A stretch of 64,000 bases of DNA, from the NCBI GenBank assembly GCA_024114885.1, contig CP099428.1, positions 682,001 through 746,000 on the forward strand, given 5' to 3'. Positions 1-10,227 of the stretch are shown here, one piece after another (position 1 is the first letter of the stretch; each line of letters opens with the position of its first letter). Source of the DNA: Septoria linicola. Lineage: Eukaryota > Ascomycota > Dothideomycetes > Mycosphaerellales > Mycosphaerellaceae. Both the position numbers and the translations under genes were made by a program. The notes beneath the pieces are model-generated. The model was not told the origin of the DNA, did not search any database, and saw only the letters and a program-made list of their open reading frames with translations.

Positions 1-375
1 GTCGCCAGATGAGACAGAAGCGCACCGGGAAGCGACCGATGCCGACCTTAATCGCTCTCATACGGAGGGTTCATCGTGTTTGCAGATGCACTCAGCAGAG
101 ACTATCGAGCTGGCCTGTAGAGATTTCCAATCTCACTACTAACCACAACTCCTCACTTGCGTTGGCATAGACGATGTGCCTCACAGATCTGTCTGTCAAA
201 GTGGCTCAGTTGAGACTTCACCTGAATGGTTGTACTTACAAGGCCGACTCACTTGGACACTGGCATGATCGTTGTACAGATCAGACGTTCTTCTACCACA
301 CCAACGCAGGAGAGCAACTTGGATGATATACACGAATCGAACTGACAAGAACAGAGACACCATGGCGGTACTCTG

Positions 376-1514
376 CAGGTGACTGTTGAAGTCGACGGAA
401 AGCCATTGAAGGAGTACGAAGACCGTGGCAGGACGGACGGTGCCGCAAGTATCGTTCCCTACATCGAAGCTGAGACCAACAAGACTTTCTCGATCAAAGC
501 GACGATCCCAAAGGGCTTCAGCATGGCAGGAGAAGGTCTTCACTTGCGGTGTGTGATTGATGGTGAGGTTCTGGCTTCTTTCATGATGGAGTGGGCCGAC
601 TGCCGCAAATGGGATGACCACCGGGTGTTCAGAGGTTGCCAAACAGAGCAGGCTCAACTTCGAATGTTCAAGTTTGCCAGGATCGACACCAGTGAGTCGC
701 TGCGCTAGCATTAACACTCCAGGCGGCTGACCACTGATAGTCTGCGATGTTCGCCAAACGGAGGAAGAGGTGCGGCTGGTCGAACGGCTGGGCACAATCC
801 GCCTGGTGGTATGCTGTATCAAGGATATCAAGCTCTCCGCGCGATCAAGCTCCTCTCGTGCAGGTCCCAAGGACATCGGCGCCATTTCCGAAAAGGCGTT
901 GAAAGGCGAAGCGCTTTCTCATAGTGTCTGGTGCGTGGCAAGACTCTTCGCCGAAACTGCTGCGCTAAACATGTTACAGTCTAGAAGAGCCTATCGAGAG
1001 CCGGCTAGGATGCAAACAGTACACCTTCAGTTATCTCACGGTCGACGACAACGGAGCATCCGTGCCGATAGCCACATACGAATTCCGCTACCGCTCACTG
1101 GGTATGGACCTCTATGCCCACATAGTTCCTATCACTGACATCCTCGGACTGCAGCCGATCTCAAAGACCTGATGACCGTAGAACGCACACCTCCTCCACC
1201 ATCGCTCGAAGACCGCGACTTTGAGTCTTTGAGTCGAGAAGAGCTCAAAGAACTGCACAATCAAGCAAGAGCAAACAATGTGCGCCCTATCGTGCCGCTG
1301 CCCACGAGATGTCACGCTGATCCAATGACAGGAGAAGGAGGCCTTAGCCGAGAAGATCAAGCGCGAGCGAGAGGACGACAACCCACGTCCTCGCAAAGTC
1401 CGCCGTCCAGCTGCAGGAGGCACGCAACTCGAGATCGATGGAGCTGGTTCATTCCGGGAGACTTCAGTGGCCGGTCCTCTAGCGCGGGAGATTGAGGTGA
1501 TTGAGCTTAACTAA
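376..1514 (+). CDS. DUF7918-type protein, copy 1 (5' end unresolved)
   Basis: Five exons can be joined in frame: about 376–691, 741–930, 980–1101, 1155–1279 and 1332–1514, giving about 310 residues. The fold-type pattern (VTVEVDGK…LKEY, FARID, GTIRLVV, ISEKALKGEALSH, TYEFRYRSL, C-terminal EVIELN) matches copy 2 at 1919–3075 exon for exon, with the same intron phases. I recognise this as the fungal DUF7918 family; its function is unknown. The C-terminal third is charged and proline-rich, like a nuclear tail. The open frame begins at a GTG with no in-frame ATG upstream before a stop at 343. An ATG at 362 is in another frame. Either a first exon lies upstream or the start has been lost by a small deletion. 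TAA is at 1512–1514. Confidence 0.75.
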
Positions 1515-1918
1515 TAGTACGACAGAGGCGGTGGTGCTGATGGGATCTTTGATTTGCGCGCTTTCCTCGGCGGCATACACATCGACGCTAGCACGAGGTA
1601 AACATATACAGTTGTGGAAGGTACCAATCTCCTCTCATCCCTTCTGCTTCACTTTTCAATTCGCGTCTCATTTATGTCCCTGTCTTATTTGAGCACACGC
1701 AGAAACTTTCACAGCTCGACTGCATGAGGCTGATTCTTTGACGCAGCTTCACTTTGCGCGTGACTAGTGCAAATCTGCACACACACCATCTCAGAACCTT
1801 TCTTTCTGTTGCTACAACAGCATTCAACTCTTGATGCTGGCGACAGCACGATAGCACAAAACCGGATCACCATCAGCACGCGCCACGCAGTAAAGCCAGA
1901 TTCTGCCTGGCAGCCGGC

Positions 1919-3075
1919 ATGGCCGTCAATGATGCATTGCCCGGCGCTGAGGTGACCATCGAGGTCAATGGTCAAGCGCTTGAGGAGCTCACAGAAGTAG
2001 ATGCCGACGAGTCACCAAAGACCATCACTCGTTACCTTTGCGTCACATCGGGCCAGCTTTTCACGATAAGGTACAGCGTGAAGAAGGGAGTCAAATGCCT
2101 CGGAGACAGACTACACTTCCAGCTTGACATGGACGGGGTCAGGATCCCATCTTCAAGTATGTACTCGAGCTCCATCGCTCAGAAAGGCTGCGTGAGGGTG
2201 ATGGAGGGGCTCACGCTGTCTGGCAATCGCTTGCAACGGTTTCGCTTCGATGCAGTCGGGCAGAGTACGTCAAATCATCATACGAGAGATGGCGACCATC
2301 TGTTGACGTGACTACAGCAGACGGACTGCCAGCAGAGCGCGACACGGCGCTTGCGAAGAGCATTGGTACCATCAGAATCGAGGTCCACCACAAGAACGTA
2401 GAACAAGTGAGAAAGTACGATGACGCAGGAAGAACTGGACCAGGGATCATATCAGAGAAGGCCTTGAAGGGTCAGACCCTATCGCATGGCGTCGGGTACT
2501 CACTCACAATGCGAACTTCGACAGTATTTTGCTGATGTGACAGCAGGTTCGACGAGGTCGAGCGGCAGATAAGTGGACGTGTGCGTCGTCACGCGACTTT
2601 CGTAGATCCCCAAGAAGTTCCAGTGGCTACTTACGTCTTCAAGTACCGCTCCCTTGGTAAGTGAGCCCATAGTTCTGGTTACCAGTTTGCGCTAAAGCCA
2701 TGTCTAGAGGCGCTCAAGTCTGAGTCGATCGTTCCTCGCACTCCATCCCCTCCACCACTCGAGAAGAGGGAAGAGTTGACAAGTGAGGAGATACGTGAGC
2801 TTCAGAGACAGATAAGGGAGTTCAAAGTATGTCGATTCGGTGGCATATGAAAGTGAAGATGATTTTGTCTGACCGTACCACTCTAGGCCAATGCCAGCAA
2901 TATCAAGCGCGAGCACGTCGAAGACCGCGACGAGAAACCAAACAAGCGTGCACGCAATCTTCCCGCTTCTGGAGATGTCCTTCTGACCATCGATGATGCT
3001 GGCGTTAGCCAGACTCCGACGACTAATCTGCCACCACGTCGGAAGCCCGAGGTGATCGAGATCAACAGTGACTGA
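1919..3075 (+). CDS. DUF7918-type protein, copy 2
   Basis: Exons 1919–2264, 2318–2495, 2544–2656, 2708–2826 and 2887–3075 join in frame to 314 residues, starting at ATG and ending TGA. It is the tandem paralogue of the gene just upstream, about 400 bp away on the same strand. The N-terminal part (VTIEVNGQALEEL, YLCVTSGQLFTIRYSV) looks like a beta-rich domain. The C-terminal part is Glu/Lys-rich with a KREHVED…KPNKRAR stretch that could be a nuclear localisation signal. Introns 1 and 2 end in CAGCAG, so each 3' splice site could shift by one codon. The function is unknown. Family membership rests on pattern recognition, while the gene model is strong because both copies support it. Confidence 0.85.
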
Positions 3076-3501
3076 GGCAATATCGCCAAGAAGGAGACAG
3101 TGCCCTGCGGCAGAAAACGGCATAGGCTCAACACCAGAAGTGAAGTGAACAGGAGGACTAGAAGCATTCATCGGCCTATGCCTTGTATACTCGCGGGCCA
3201 CAGAGGAGATGACCAATAATGACACGTCACCTTGAAGCATAACAATAGGTGGAATCGGGAAGCAAGGCTTGCAGGCTTGAAAAGCTCACGTTGAGCTTGA
3301 ACAGAATGACTTCCCACATCAAGCAAGCATGTGGTCTTAGAATGTCTGGTGCAGCACGAAAGCGTGCTTCAAGAACAGTGCGAACATCAAAGACGGCGAG
3401 GCTCGGCGTGAGACCGAGAGACGAGCGGAGCTGTTTGATGTGAACAGAGCTGAGACATACCAAGGACAGAGCAGAGATCCGGACTTCAACACCGCTCGCC
3501 T

Positions 3502-4038
3502 TCACCTCCCCATCATCTCCGCAGCCATGACCTGCAACTCATCCTCATCCAAATCATCATACCACTCATCCTCCCACGGCACTGACGCCTCCTCATCCAC
3601 AACCGCATAATTCTCCGCATCAGCAAAATACCAAATCAGCGCCATCGCAGTCTGCCACTGCCCACCAGCAATCCACTTGTAATCATCGTCCTCATGCCCA
3701 AACGCCTCCGCGAATCCCCGATCCGTACAAACTCTTCGATGCGCAGCAAACCCATCGCCTTGCCTCTGCCTCAAACCGAACCAGTAGTCATTTGCAAGCT
3801 CCATGATCTGCTGCGCATTTGTAGGTGGTGAGAGTTGCTCGGACCATAGTTCTGGGGCTATGAGGTTCCGCTGGAAAGCTTGGATGTATTGTTGTCGCAG
3901 GGGACCATGTCTGTGAGAGTACCACTGTCCGCCGTTTGTGAGGAGACAGTCTGAGCATGTGAGTTCTTCACAGCTGGAGCAGTGGGCTGGGGCGCCGGGG
4001 TTCTTCTCGAGGCAGCCTGTGCATACCCAGCTTGCCAT
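3502..4038 (-). CDS. Small Cys-rich, acidic-tailed hypothetical protein
   Basis: A single-exon frame of 178 residues from ATG at 4038. Residues 1–35 hold four CxxC-type pairs (CTGC, CSSC, CSDC and flanking Cys), consistent with a small zinc-binding module of RanBP2/RING-like spacing. The middle is Trp/Gln-rich and the C-terminus is strongly acidic (DEEASVPWEDEWYDDLDEDE). I do not recognise a named family. Its upstream neighbour on the same strand starts about 350 bp away, so it is an independent unit. No signal peptide or membrane segment is visible. Codon use looks like that of its neighbours. Confidence 0.65.
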   Translation of the reverse strand: MASWVCTGCLEKNPGAPAHCSSCEELTCSDCLLTNGGQWYSHRHGPLRQQYIQAFQRNLIAPELWSEQLSPPTNAQQIMELANDYWFGLRQRQGDGFAAHRRVCTDRGFAEAFGHEDDDYKWIAGGQWQTAMALIWYFADAENYAVVDEEASVPWEDEWYDDLDEDELQVMAAEMMGR

Positions 4039-4386
4039 GAGAATAGTATGTGTTCTACGTAAGTGAGTGGCTTGGTTGTTTCAGCTGCGTTCAGAGATGG
4101 AGCTTGGAGCTAGCTTGATCTTGTGATTGTGTTTGGCAAGCATCCTGGAAGAGTAGTCAGACGTGTATGCTGTGGCACGGCGTAAGGTCTACGTAGGCCG
4201 AGCTCCTATTGGCTAGTGCAGGATAGCAATTCAGCTCGCGTGATACCGGTGTAGCTCTCTCGACGTGGCGTTGGCTCGGCCGAAAAAGGTTAGCGTGCTG
4301 ACTGACTCGATGTGAGGCTGCATGAAGCTGTAGAGGTGCCTGAATGTGAAGACTTGGCGACTGATAGTTATCGAGCGAGTACGCCT

Positions 4387-5328
4387 TCAGGCCATCTTAG
4401 CGCCTCGATCATCTCCTTCGTAAAGTGACTCTTGTTGTACCCATTCAGCCACTCCCGGTGTACATAGCTGCTTCACAGTCTCCCAGTCTCTTGCCTTGGC
4501 AGCTTTGCGGATCTTCGTGCTGCTCACCCCAGCTTTGGCATTCGGTGGCACCAGTTCGACTTGCTTCGCCCACTCAGGCTTGCCACCGTCTTTCGCCATC
4601 TCGCCAGTCTCTAGCTTCTTCGCAAAAGCCTTTTGTTCATCGACTGTTCCATATTCTTCATCAGGGCGAAGCGTAACTCGCAGTCTGTGTCCAGCGTCAA
4701 AGTAAGGATTGAGAGCAGCAAAAGGTGGGTCAAACTCCTTATAGTACTTGGCTCCGAAGAATCGTGTCAAAGTGTCATAGCCAACAAGATGGATATGGTG
4801 AGGCTTGTCTGGATACCACTCCTGGCCTTCCGTCTCGATGACTCTCGACTTGTCGGTATAGTATGGTAATTTCGTCACACCAATATCAATCGGAATAAGC
4901 TCAAACTTCTGCGAATCCTGCTTCAGAGAGTCTTGGAGGTCTTTCGCAAAAACAGTCATCAATGCTAGACGCTGCTCGAATGAAGCAGGCGAAGGCGCCT
5001 TGTCTGCGTTCATGATCGCGAAGAGTAGGAGCAGACGATGCGGCTTTGTGAATTTGTCAGAAGCACTTTTCTCCAGGGCTGACTGAGCAAGTGTCCTGTG
5101 AGCTATCGATGGCGGGTTGAAAGACGAATCCAGGATGAACAAGGTCTTTGGCGATTCATCTTGAGGTGGTCGTGATGGCTCTTGAGGAGCTTCGAAAGAT
5201 GGATGAATAGTCTTGAAGATCCGGAAGTTGGCATCTGAGCTTTGGAAGGCTCTCAAGGCAGAGTCTAGCTCGGGCACAAGCTTGCCGAATGAGCGAAGTC
5301 GTGATGCCGCCATAGAGCTCTCGCTCAT
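4387..5328 (-). CDS. Pof1-like nicotinamide-nucleotide adenylyltransferase family protein
   Basis: An intronless frame of 313 residues. Residues 64–77 read FILDSSFNPPSIAH, the nucleotidyltransferase P-loop-like motif in which the usual HxGH appears as SIAH. Residues 267–275 (GVSSTKIRK) are the family's ISSTxxR motif. This pairing is typical of the fungal Pof1 branch of NMN/nicotinate adenylyltransferases, which is tied to NAD metabolism and protein quality control in yeast. The first about 55 residues form a variable lead. The variant HxGH motif makes the actual adenylyltransferase activity uncertain. It is transcribed in the same direction as the Prm10-like gene about 280 bp upstream. Confidence 0.82.
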   Translation of the reverse strand: MSESSMAASRLRSFGKLVPELDSALRAFQSSDANFRIFKTIHPSFEAPQEPSRPPQDESPKTLFILDSSFNPPSIAHRTLAQSALEKSASDKFTKPHRLLLLFAIMNADKAPSPASFEQRLALMTVFAKDLQDSLKQDSQKFELIPIDIGVTKLPYYTDKSRVIETEGQEWYPDKPHHIHLVGYDTLTRFFGAKYYKEFDPPFAALNPYFDAGHRLRVTLRPDEEYGTVDEQKAFAKKLETGEMAKDGGKPEWAKQVELVPPNAKAGVSSTKIRKAAKARDWETVKQLCTPGVAEWVQQESLYEGDDRGAKMA

Positions 5329-5610
5329 TGCTGATCTCTTCGCGGCAATCTATCTCGCTACTATGCACGTGGAGCTGGTCTTGCTGCTTGCCACGCGTTA
5401 CGAGAGTGCAAGATGGTGTCCGATGATTAATGACAATGTCAGAAGTTGGAGTCTCAGGAAAGGTGGAGAAGGAGCCATTGGCCTTGGCGTGGGTGTGCCG
5501 AGATGGAACGTGCTTCCATTATGCTTTCCTAACTATATCTTACATGTCGTGGTTCTCGTTAAGCAGATCTCCTCCGTGATCGCTGTATCTCTATGATATA
5601 ACTTTTTGTC

Positions 5611-7986
5611 TTAGAAGCTGAAAAGCCCGCTTCTCCTCTTTCCAAGAGGGTACACAACCAAAGCGCTCAAGAAAAGGCCAACTGTAATACCAACCGCGAT
5701 CTGTATCATCGATCCGGCGACATTGAACACAAGTTCATTCGAGCTTGCACCGTATCCGACGCCCAGCGCCTCGTAGCTCGTTCCATCAACATTTGTTGTG
5801 GCATTTGTAATCTCGTTTGCAACACGAAGTCCACTCAGCAGGCCGCCGGTACTGGCTAGACCTCCAGGGACTTGTGTGAAGATTGCAGGAACCAGAATAG
5901 CAGCAGCTACACCATGCCTGAATCTGGAGTATAAGTTCGCGAGAGCACCGACTGCAAACGCGCCAAGGGTGCTTGCGATCTGAGGACTCGAAGAAAAGCG
6001 CAGGCTGCTGTAATAGTTCACCACATAGCCTGCGAAAGCCACAATCACCATAATTGGCATTTGCTTCCACTTGGCCTGGTAGAGAATACTGATGCAGAGC
6101 ACGAACGGTGGAACGAAGATGAAGCCATAAGTTCCTGGCATCGGATTCGAGCATTGCAGTTGCGATGTAGCATGTGAATCCATAAGACCGTAAAGCACGG
6201 CACCGATGGTGATGCCGAATCCCAGAAGTAGAGAGTAGACCACTCCATAGACGATTCGAATCGAGCCTGGGACGATCGCGCGTGCTTGCAGTTCCAGTGA
6301 AGATGAAAGGAACATGTATCCGGGCAGCAGCATCACGATTCCACCCTGTGCGAGTGCGGAGAAGCAAAACAGGTCACCACCTCGAATGCTGCCAAATGCT
6401 CTCGCTAAGAAGCTCACCAGTACGGTCGCGCTGACCTCGAAAACGTTGCTGTAAAGTGGTGATTTGGGCGCGAGAATGAGTTGCAAGGCTCCCACTAGGC
6501 AGCCGAAGAAGAAGCACAGCGGCAGATCGATCATGCGGGCCTTAAACGAGAAAGGAGCGGCGGCGACACTTGTCAAGCCAAATACCAGCACTCGTATCCA
6601 AGGATGGAATTTCGGCTTCTTCGCCATAAACTCGTCAAGCTGTCCGGTGGCTTCCTCCACGCTGATGACATCGTGAATGACCTCCTTGTACACGCGGTGT
6701 ACATCTTTCAGTCGTCCCAAGTCAATGCCCTGAGCAAGTCGGACGAGCTTAACTTCGGTTGTGTGCGTGGTAGCGTCATCAAAGGAGATGATCATGCAAC
6801 CTGGAATGTATAAGAACTGGGCTTCGATCTCTAGGGCTCGCGCAGTCATCGTCAGGTATTCTTCCAGGCGATGGGTTGGAGCGCCGTAAAGCATGAGCGC
6901 TCTACACATCTTGAGAATAAATTCTTGCCGTGCAAGAATGCCAGAGATGTGCATCTTCACTTGCGACTCTTCTTGCTTGAACATGGCACTCAGACGATTG
7001 GCCATGCTGCCATTGCGCTTTCCCTTTGGCCTGGGTGTTCTGCCATCGCCATTCGGATTGGCAGGCGTTGCCAGAGTCTTCGATGCTCCGATGAGCGTGG
7101 CCAAAGTATCGCGAGAGTCATTTTGCTGGTCATACCATTTCCGTCGACCAGGCGTATTCGTGCCAGAAGATTCAGAGCCTCCCCTTGGATGCCCGGGAGT
7201 ACTAGGACCGGGCATGGTCGGTGACAAGTCCCGCCAGCTTCCAATGTCAGCCTGCTTTTGGAGTTTGAGCAGCTGAGAGAGGACGCCTCCACGATAATTC
7301 TCCGGCTTGGGGACGTTGTATGATCCATCGACGTATCCATTGAAGATCTGATCCAGCTCAGGTTTCTGCTTCTGCTGTGCATCCGCTTCTCCGGTGCTAT
7401 CTTGTGACTGCCCTGACTCCAAATCCGTCGCAAAGGGGTCCTGTGATGATGTACCCACCAATGTGTCGTGGCTTAGGCTGTGAGAGTGCTGCCCCAGTCC
7501 GCTATAGCCATTGTTTCCAATAGGCTTCAGCCGTATGCCTCGCGGATGGCTAAGGAGTTCGTAGTCGCTGTCACCATCTTCTGTCTGTGCAGTGGACTCG
7601 AAGGAGCCACGAGAGCCGGGAGGCGACTCTCTTCGCACTGTATTCGCCATAGCGTTTCCTCGGCTTTGGGCAGCTGCAGCTGCTCTGTCTGTTGCAACCT
7701 GATCTGATCCATCGTTGCTGATTTGAGTCGGCACAGCTTCTCTTGAGTTTCCTCGGAGAATTGGATGTGGCCTTATTGGCACACTAACTTGATCCTGAGT
7801 GACGGCTGCAGAAGGCACAGAAGGAACATGGGCATTTGTTGGTGGACGTGCTGCAGCATTTGAGTCGAATCGTACTCGTGCTCTTCTCTCCCGCTCTGCA
7901 CCGCCAATAGTGTTGCTGATATCTGGTTCGTCGTCCGGTTCGCTCGGACTTGAGTTTTGCCTTTGATGCTCCATTACGCGTACCAA
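5611..7986 (-). CDS. Prm10/ThrE-type (DUF1212) membrane protein
   Basis: A single-exon frame of 791 residues. Residues 1 to about 340 are polar and disordered (Ser/Pro/Gln-rich with RRESPPGSRGS-type segments). From about residue 345 (QEFILKMCRALMLYGAPTHRLEEYL) it follows the ThrE/DUF1212 cytoplasmic module. Then come roughly ten hydrophobic segments, including the FRHGVAAAILVPAIFTQVPGG region near the C-terminus. This is the layout of the fungal pheromone-regulated membrane protein 10 family, putative transporters related to bacterial threonine/serine exporters. The substrate is unknown. Homology is clear from domain order; the physiological role is not shown by the sequence. Confidence 0.88.
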   Translation of the reverse strand: MVRVMEHQRQNSSPSEPDDEPDISNTIGGAERERRARVRFDSNAAARPPTNAHVPSVPSAAVTQDQVSVPIRPHPILRGNSREAVPTQISNDGSDQVATDRAAAAAQSRGNAMANTVRRESPPGSRGSFESTAQTEDGDSDYELLSHPRGIRLKPIGNNGYSGLGQHSHSLSHDTLVGTSSQDPFATDLESGQSQDSTGEADAQQKQKPELDQIFNGYVDGSYNVPKPENYRGGVLSQLLKLQKQADIGSWRDLSPTMPGPSTPGHPRGGSESSGTNTPGRRKWYDQQNDSRDTLATLIGASKTLATPANPNGDGRTPRPKGKRNGSMANRLSAMFKQEESQVKMHISGILARQEFILKMCRALMLYGAPTHRLEEYLTMTARALEIEAQFLYIPGCMIISFDDATTHTTEVKLVRLAQGIDLGRLKDVHRVYKEVIHDVISVEEATGQLDEFMAKKPKFHPWIRVLVFGLTSVAAAPFSFKARMIDLPLCFFFGCLVGALQLILAPKSPLYSNVFEVSATVLVSFLARAFGSIRGGDLFCFSALAQGGIVMLLPGYMFLSSSLELQARAIVPGSIRIVYGVVYSLLLGFGITIGAVLYGLMDSHATSQLQCSNPMPGTYGFIFVPPFVLCISILYQAKWKQMPIMVIVAFAGYVVNYYSSLRFSSSPQIASTLGAFAVGALANLYSRFRHGVAAAILVPAIFTQVPGGLASTGGLLSGLRVANEITNATTNVDGTSYEALGVGYGASSNELVFNVAGSMIQIAVGITVGLFLSALVVYPLGKRRSGLFSF

Positions 7987-8189
7987 GAAGTGAACGAAAG
8001 TGATGAAACTAAAGAAAGCTGCTTCGACCTACCAATGTTTTACCGACATGTGACGTGGGTTTTCCTATATACTCTTGCAACACGACACAATAATGGAGCA
8101 CTGGCACGTATACTAGGACAAGATGCCCACAAACTGTGCATGGCAGATCTGTGGTACCTGGATTCTGTTACCATAGAAGTCTAGCGTGA

Positions 8190-10200
8190 AGAGTGCGTGG
8201 CAAGAAATAGCCTTTTCTCGGTTTTTGTTATGTAAGACGTGACGCATGCGGTCTCCTTATAGGTGTCGCTTCACTCGGGTCTCGGGCGTCCCACGGCAGT
8301 AGGGATTGCTCCTCGAATCCTCGTGCCGTAGTAGACCGCACGTTTGGGTCTAGACTTCGTTATCGACGAGGAATGTGAAAAGTTCAACTATGAAGCAGGG
8401 GAGAAGATTTCGATACAAACACGCAGGACGTGTTTCGGCTCGCGCGTCAAGCCGCTCCCCGGTCTTGGCCAGCTCCTGTTTCTGGAGAGGCTCTATCTAG
8501 GTCCACAGTTTGCACTTTCTCGTTACGACCACACAATGATCGATCGTGCTACCGAACTCGTGTCAGCTCAGTAACGACGCCGTGTCGCGTCGTGTCCTCA
8601 ACAGTGAAACGTACGCTAGGACGGTAGTACCGTATTCGGACGAAGGGTTATAAAACCACCGACACGACATCGTGGCGGACAAAGTATCTAAGTAAATTCA
8701 CTTCAATGCGCCGAGGCGAGAATACTACCTCTACATAGACAGCCACGACCTACGAACGATTACGGAACATGTAGCTTACCCAGTCGTAGTAAGATACTAA
8801 GACTTGTTGCTAGACGGAAGGTTCGAGACGCCTATGTACAGCCACGACCGTGTCAAGCTACTATAACTCAGTTAAGTGACCAGGAATTAGTAACAAGCCG
8901 ACCTAGTAAGAATAAAGCACCGTCGATTGCTAGATCGTATCGGCGTATGCTTCAAGCTTATAACACTAAACATATGTCGTTATCTTAGTAAGCTTCTAGG
9001 ACAATGGCTGATATATAGGCATAGACTCTAGCTAGGTTGCGTCGAGTGCGTATCACTAGACTAACAGCTTAGATTTATACACTTACACTAGTAGTCTCTA
9101 ATCAACAGATTTAGCAATCTATACGCTTTGCTAGTTTTCGACTTATATTTAGGTTTCAACACACACTGAATATGCTGTATCCGTAGGCCGCTTCTAGTCG
9201 TCCGTTCTCAGAAGTGAATCTTAGAGTGCTATATATAGTAGTGAACCGCTATAGCATGCTCGAGCAAACAGTCGTGTAGTCTTCGGCTTCGAGCGAAATA
9301 CTAACATGTATTAGACGGCGCCACTCGTCTGACTTCGCTTCTAACATACGTATTCTATTAATAGACTGGTAGTGAATAGCAATCAACAGATGCGATATCT
9401 CATTGCCTAGTCAGACAGTATTAGTTTAGATATGTATCGGGTGAATATGCTTGCATATAATCGAAGGACCGCAGGTGAACAGTCCTATTCACTATATTGA
9501 CGCGGGACTGGTGCCTGATGCTAGTATATAAAAGAGATCCCCGACTTCGAGGTCAAATTGGATATCTTTACTCTACTACCAAGCATTAGAAGGCACAACA
9601 AAAGCTACTACTATCGCCAAGGACCGATCTCCTACTCAAGGTCTGGCTTACACTACACGTCCTCTCGTTCAAGTCAGTCTTGACATAGTCCAAATTCGAG
9701 CGAGGATGCACAAATTCAAGCGAGGAGACTCCGGCAGCAACATGACTAGTAGGCCGATGAAGCATTTAGCGACCCTCAGAATAGTAGAGACGACACTTCC
9801 CAGTGCTTGGGACGAGCTTCTTAATAATGTCTGTAGCCTGATCGCCCTTATATCCGTAGTGAGACAAGGCCACCGCTTGTAACACCGAAAATAGCTGTCA
9901 TAGCAGTAGTTTGTGCTGGTGGACCTATCTCATAGCGAGACGCATTCAACTAGGTCCTCTAACACTTTCTCTAATAGAATCACCGAGCAATCGACCTTGC
10001 TACAAGAGGAGCCACTAATGGACGTACGTATACAGTCAATGCCTTACGTTCTGGATTCCGGAGCTGTTTCTCATAGCTGGAAGTACCTATGATCAGAGTC
10101 AGTAGACGCTCAGTATACGACAATCGAAAGTTTGATACCGACACATAGGTCGTCTCTAACAGCGCAGCTCGTGCTTTCCTCGGAGTGGAGAAGATCCTAA
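8190..10200. other. Mirror-composition tract with no supported gene (limits approximate)
   Basis: No gene is readable on either true strand. In 8221–8700, CpG outnumbers GpC by hand count (about 46 to 25). In 8221–8640, TpA exceeds ApT (21 to 15) and CpA+TpG falls below ApC+GpT (44 to 67), although G+C stays near 50%. Each ratio is the mirror of ordinary sequence in this window. CTAG is also unusually common and GATC scarce. Reading the bases leftwards without complementing restores normal ratios and opens about 110 codons from 8541 to 8206 with fungal-like codons. Edges are estimated where composition returns to normal. The short forward frame at 8344–8574 is probably a by-product. An imperfect direct repeat lies near 9692–9726. 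Confidence 0.6.
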
Positions 10201-10227
10201 GGATACCGAGCAGCGGAAGACCAAACA

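Noticed and set aside
175..324. Short ATG frame as first exon of DUF7918 copy 1
   Set aside because: It reaches a stop, and no donor–acceptor pair joins it in phase to the conserved exon.
8344..8574. Forward open frame of 76 codons
   Set aside because: It begins right after a stop, has no ATG, shares codon boundaries with the longer frame seen when the tract is read reversed, and shows no domain.
9270..9420. RNase H-like STxEAE-type motif
   Set aside because: It appears only when bases are complemented without reversing, is short and is followed by stops. No other retroelement motif supports it.
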